Source: Phycomyces blakesleeanus NRRL 1555(-)
Taxonomy: Eukaryota; Mucoromycota; Mucoromycetes; Mucorales; Phycomycetaceae
Length of the DNA: 64,000 nt
Reading direction: 5' to 3'
Assembly: GCF_001638985.1 (NCBI RefSeq)
Contig: NW_017265160.1
Coordinates: 235,378-299,377 of the forward strand
The notes under the pieces were generated by a model that saw nothing but the letters and a program-made list of their open reading frames with translations, ran no database searches and had not been told where the DNA came from. The position numbers and the translations under genes are program-made. Below, in pieces: positions 59,821 to 64,000 of this stretch (positions are counted from its first letter, which is position 1; each line of letters opens with the position of its first letter).

Positions 59821-61197
59821 TTATTCTGATCGCCTGCTGAATGGCACGCGACGATGGTCTTTGGTAGCATTTCTCTTGCGTCGCTTCTCGAGAATCTTGT
59901 CCATATTCTTTTTGCCCAATTTGTTGTATCTGTCGACAAGGTCCAGCTTTCTCTTTTCGGCTGTATAGGCAATGTGATAAGGAGTCAGTACACCATTATG
60001 ACAGTATTATGATACTTGTATCTGATACTTACAGCGCTTGAGGTAAAAAGGGGTTTTACCCTGTTCAACCAATTCAGCCTCAACCTTCTTTCGCTCACGT
60101 GCCAGCAACTGCTTTCTCTTGGCCTCTTTCGCAGAGTATTCACGAGATGTCTACAATAATTCCGTTTAGGATACCACCTTGGTGCCAAATGTGACGCTTA
60201 CCATTCTAATTAATGCACTCTCTAGTTCAGCACGAGTATCTGGATCCTTTTCCTTCTTAATTCTATCTCGGAGCATCGCTTGTTCGTTTTGTTTATAATC
60301 ATCCAAGAAATCATACGACTTTTCAAACAACTCCTGGTTGAATTGTCCTGACATTTTATCAAAACGCGGATCTCTTCGTTTCTATTAGACAAAACAGTTT
60401 TAGTTTTATTTTTAAAAAAATGATATCCTTATTAAATAATAACACATTCACTTCATCCACTTACTTCTGCAGCAATTGGAACAACCTCTCTAAATCGACC
60501 GACAGCTCTTTTTGATGACATTTCCATAGGACTTTTTTTAAAAAATAATAATAAGAAAATCTATATTATGCATTTTGTATATTAGCCCATTTTTACCTGT
60601 GTTTGCTGTCTCGTTTCATATCTTTTTTTGTTCGTTTCACACGGTCTCCCTTTAACTGTTTGGATGCCCCCCTGAGATCTTTTAATATCTGAGCCTTTGA
60701 CACAGTTCCTTTTTTCTTTCTTGGATCTTCTTCCTCAGACTCTTCGTCGGACTCTTCATCAGATCCCTTGCTTTTTCTAACTTTGTTGAATTCCTTCATT
60801 CCCATCTTTGCTTTTATCTCAGCCAGCTGCTCAAAAGAAACATGGGCAAGACCTTTTGCCATGTTGAGAGATATTAAGACTTGGTATGTTTAGATGCATA
60901 CAATACATATACATACTTCTCTTCAGTTGTGCAAGTTTGGCCTTTGGATCTACCTTGCGCTCTTCTTCTGATTCTTCTTCGCTATCTTCCTCCTCGTCAT
61001 CGTCTCCCTCTTCACTTGTATACTCCTAGAGTAATTGAGGTCTCAATGTTAATGGATCTCCAAAGACTTGGATGCATTTCTGTGCGTCTTGCCTCTTCGT
61101 TACTACGGTCAATTTCCTCGTCGTTTTCGTATTCGTACTCTTCTTCAATGTCGGATTCAATCACCTCTTCATGCTTGGCTGCTTTTGTTCGTCCCAT
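59821..61197 (-). CDS. RRP36: rRNA biogenesis protein RRP36, 333 aa
   Basis: Seven exons on the minus strand: 61197-61093, 61025-60917, 60879-60597, 60531-60465, 60381-60202, 60150-60033 and 59960-59821. They give 1002 nt (333 aa) in frame. The N-terminus is acidic (IESDIEEEYEYENDEE, then EEGDDDEEEDSEEE), followed by VSFEQLAEIKAKMG and a Lys-rich linker. The conserved core is SSKRAVGRFREVVPI, KRRDPRFDKMSGQFNQELFE, KSYDFLDDYKQNE and REYSAKEAKRKQLL. The basic tail is GKTPFYLKRSEKRKLDLVD, KKNMDKILEKRRKRNATKDH. Rrp36 acts in the nucleolar small-subunit processome during early 18S rRNA processing; role by homology. Intron 1 needs a GC donor (GAG|GCAAGA), since the nearby GT sites all give the wrong phase. 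Confidence 0.93.
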
Positions 61198-62599
61198 GTT
61201 CAATTTATCTTTCTTTGCTTAAGAAATGTCAAAAAGTTTTGAGCATAAAAGGATAAAGCTAATTTAAAACAAGCCACAATAACCGTCCTTTTCCTATTTT
61301 AGTATTCCCTTTATCTTTGGAATCGATCATTTTCTTCAACCATATTTTATACTAGTTTTTAGGACAATTAAAAAAATTAAACTGGACGATTTGCACTTAT
61401 GAGTTGGACAGTAACTAGAAAATTTTCGGGTATGTGACAAAAGGAAAGATAGATAATTCCTTTTGATTTTGTGGAGGATGATTAATTCCTAGAAGTCTGA
61501 TTATTTAATGTAGACTTGAGAAATTTTGCAATAGTTGAAGTGATAAGAGCATCCACAGCGGTATGGGGGAAATAAATGTGTATTTTGGAACGAAAAAACA
61601 AATTTAATAGCGGTAGACAGGTGAAAATATTTTATTGTGGGTCTTTCTAGGCCTTGCGCATTTTATCTAATATGTATTTTGAACTAATTTTGAACTTTTA
61701 GTCTGTCCACACCAAGTCTTATTCCGTATATGGCTCACGACAATTCAGAGCAAAAACATTTGTATTCTCGTGCAAGGTTGAAGGCCTATATTTAATTAAT
61801 GCATTTTTGTCAGAATTACTAGATATTATTTGTATACAGCTTTCATAACTCCATACAGGGAAGAATACACTTTGAAATATTTTTTCTTCTTCTGTGAGAG
61901 CATGAATGATTTACAGCTTCAAGGACTCCTATACGCTTTTTTAATATCTGCTTCTGCTAACTGTAATTCTAATTGGCGGTTATTAGGACAAGAGAGCGAC
62001 CTTTATGTTTCTTATTATGTAACTAATTATTACTTTCTCAATCTTTTTCAATGAGATCTGCACGTCATCCGGAAGCGCCTTCCATTCCTTCTTTGCTTGC
62101 CGGAGCTTCTTCATCTGGCTTCACTGAATGTCACTAAAAAGTGAGCACTGTAAACCTTTTGATTTGTCCTCATTAGACAAATCTAAGATACTATTTAAGA
62201 CATTACTATTTTTTCAAAAAAAAGGTGTGAGTACAATGTGGCACAACATTAGCTTTCACACAGTACCTGATAGTGGTTTTAGATGTATTATCTAGGCTGC
62301 GATACTGATTGCCTTCATACAACGCATAGGCTTTTTGCTTAATCAAAGTAGCTACGCTTTTAGAAAAGGCTTCCAAGCACGTTTTTTTTTCTTCAGGTAA
62401 GCTCTATATGTCTAGCAGTAAACAATTGGGCTCAAGGGTTTATAGATAATTACTATTTTCCCTTTTAGCCTCTTGCTTGACCTCGTCTCAGCTCTCTATT
62501 TAACAGGGCGCACAGCTGAATACTTTGTAGTCAAAAGAAAAAAGTCAGAGTTACATGCTCCTCATTTTCAGAGTAATCTTCGGGACTTTCTCGGCTAGA
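61198..62599. other. Intergenic DNA right of RRP36
   Basis: About 1.4 kb without a recognisable gene. A sequence AAGAGCATCCACAGCGGTA at about 61547 resembles the end of the MITE at 58.1-58.4 kb, but I could not find its partner end. The last 500 bp may include decayed LINE sequence leading into the fragment that follows. Confidence 0.4.
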
Positions 62600-62900
62600 C
62601 CTCTATCAATTGGGGGTGAATGCGTCCGATTGGTTTATTGCCGATAACGGTTTGTTGACACACCTTGTAATGCAGCAAGCCCAGATAACTCAAGATCCGG
62701 GTATTGCACTGTTGCTGGATCAGGAGAAGGCGTACGATCAAGTGCATCCCGCGTACCTTCGACTCACTATTTCCAAGCTTGGTCTGCCGGTCGTATTTTT
62801 TAATACCGTGTGCCTTTTCTTCTCCACGTCGGCAGTCTTGGAATTGCAAATCCTGGTAGTCTCTATAACAGCATATTCTATCTGGCGGGCCCACTAGAAT
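62600..62900 (+). pseudogene. LINE reverse-transcriptase fragment
   Basis: The frame 62610-62897 reads FIADNGLLTHLVMQQAQ, PGIALLLDQEKAYDQVHPAY and LRLTISKLGLPVVFFNTVCL, then FFSTSA before the similarity ends. This is the same reverse-transcriptase segment (DQEKAYD motif) as in the LINE at 46.8 kb, but a diverged copy on the opposite strand. No poly(A) tail or target duplication was seen. Confidence 0.7.
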
Positions 62901-64000
62901 TTTGTTTTTGAGGGAACTCCTTTTCTTCCTAGCGTGATGGCTAACAAAGTCTCAAGCTGGATTTCGCAGAATCGGTCATTGGGCACTAATGTTGTCAAAA
63001 ATAATAGCTGGTTTCTACATTTGTTACCCCATTCTTCCCATTGACCACTTTTCTCTCTCTCTTTCTCTGCCCTCACATGCATAAGCACAAAAAAACCAGT
63101 AATGGCCGCGCGACAAGCACGGCTGCTCTACCAATAAAAAATACTTTAAAAAAGAAAGAAAAATTGGGGGTGAATGAGAATGGGTTTAGGAATACTAAGA
63201 TTTTTTTTTCAAAGGATACCTTTGTTGGTACAATGACTCTTCGGTGGTAGCATCTATTATATGAAACAATCAGTGAATGACAAAACAAAATTGCCTTTAT
63301 CAAGAACACTATTATTTTACCTTGTGTTTGTTTATTGTTTTCTTTCCTGCGCCTCTGATATTATTGCATGACATTTTTGCTAAAAACTAAATATATACTT
63401 AAAAGGTTGTAAACGCCTAAAGTTACATGTTTCATCTAAAGCCTATTTTACTAGAGGAGGTGTTATCTAATGGAAAAAGTGCGACTGTTAAAAAATAAAG
63501 ATTGGACAAACCCAGTAAAAAACAAAGCACTCCGGCAGCAGTTGTGGAAACTTATCAATTGATGAGAACATCATACTGTGTCAAATATAAGAAAAATAAA
63601 TCCTCATAAATTTCAATCTTTTTTTTTTAAATAAATTCGACCTTTAAAGATCGAATAAATTAATTACATATACAATAGACACTCCTGGCTACCCTATACC
63701 TTAATTTGAGAGTGAGATAATAAGCTTGATTTTGAGGAAATAATTAATGGAAAATGTTAGTGGAAAATTAGGAAATTCGTAATTTTCCACATACATTTTC
63801 CACTAAATCGCGTCAACCGAGAAAAACGTATAACAATCATTGGAAATTACATCGCCGTTTCAATTGAAAATGGATAAAATATTCAATTTTCCACTAGATA
63901 ACACCTCTACTTTCTAAATCAAGACACTTTGTTTTGTTTTTCTAGTCACGAGCAAAAAAAAACAAAAAACAAAAGCAAAGCTCTGAAAGCATGTATTTCC
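62901..64000. other. Intergenic DNA at the right edge, with a MITE-like repeat
   Basis: No gene is seen. It contains the inverted-repeat element at 63457-63907 and a pyrimidine-rich run near 63050-63070. Confidence 0.5.
63457..63907. repeat. MITE-like element with 22-bp terminal inverted repeats, about 450 bp
   Basis: The left terminus GAGGTGTTATCTAATGGAAA and the right terminus, reverse-complemented GAGGTGTTATCTAGTGGAAA, differ at one position over about 21 bp. The inside repeats TGGAAAA/TTTTCCA several times (about 63748-63895), as subterminal transposase-binding repeats often do. No ORF is present. A target-site duplication is not clear. Confidence 0.7.

Overview
The window looks like nuclear DNA of an early-diverging fungus, most probably Mucoromycota and Mucorales-like. 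It is AT-rich, with many short introns (mostly 44-120 nt), fungal-type orthologues of housekeeping genes, and degraded Tc1/mariner, MULE, piggyBac-like, LINE and LTR elements between compact gene islands. All exon models were read by eye from splice signals, reading frame and family similarity. Every multi-exon model listed as a gene closes in frame from ATG to stop.

Left part (1-15 kb). A long minus-strand gene encodes a putative regulator with a Gds1-type winged helix and two APSES-like segments (953-4551). Then come a VMP1/EPG-3 type ER autophagy protein (6208-7892, minus), a broken MULE transposase whose 3' end reads as an OTU-type cysteine-protease domain (8592-11594, plus), an unidentified decayed coding remnant (about 11.8-12.45 kb), and a large signal-anchored coiled-coil acidic protein (12898-15120, plus).

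Middle part (15-44 kb). A 5.5 kb gene-poor stretch carries a small hairpin repeat. It precedes an 18-exon class V myosin (20673-27156, plus), an unrecognised protein with a hypervariable Thr/Gly/Ser repeat (27529-29610, minus), and the SAGA WD40 subunit SPT8 (30524-33106, plus). A tRNA-Phe gene follows, flanked by two inverted 543-bp solo LTRs with perfect 5-bp target duplications. Next are an intact piggyBac-derived gene lacking the expected catalytic aspartates (36286-38209, plus), an SLC33A1-type acetyl-CoA transporter (39092-41054, minus) and a MUB1-type MYND protein (41216-42808, minus).

Right part (44-64 kb). A 5.16 kb LINE (minus) is nested inside a 1.37 kb Tc1/mariner element with a 12-bp target duplication. 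Then come an acetate/ammonia transporter of the GPR1/FUN34/YaaH family (51300-52489), the TFIIIC 90-kDa-type subunit (52827-56335), MsrA (56589-57482, minus), a second dead Tc1 copy, the ribosome-biogenesis factor RRP36 (59821-61197, minus), a LINE reverse-transcriptase fragment and two MITE-like inverted repeats.

The genes form no operon or obvious pathway: they cover transport, transcription (SPT8, TFIIIC), proteostasis (MUB1), membrane traffic (myosin V, VMP1) and repair (MsrA). The noteworthy biology is in the mobile DNA: LTR insertions around a Pol III gene, a precisely datable nested insertion, a likely domesticated transposase, and three GC-AG introns in three different genes.
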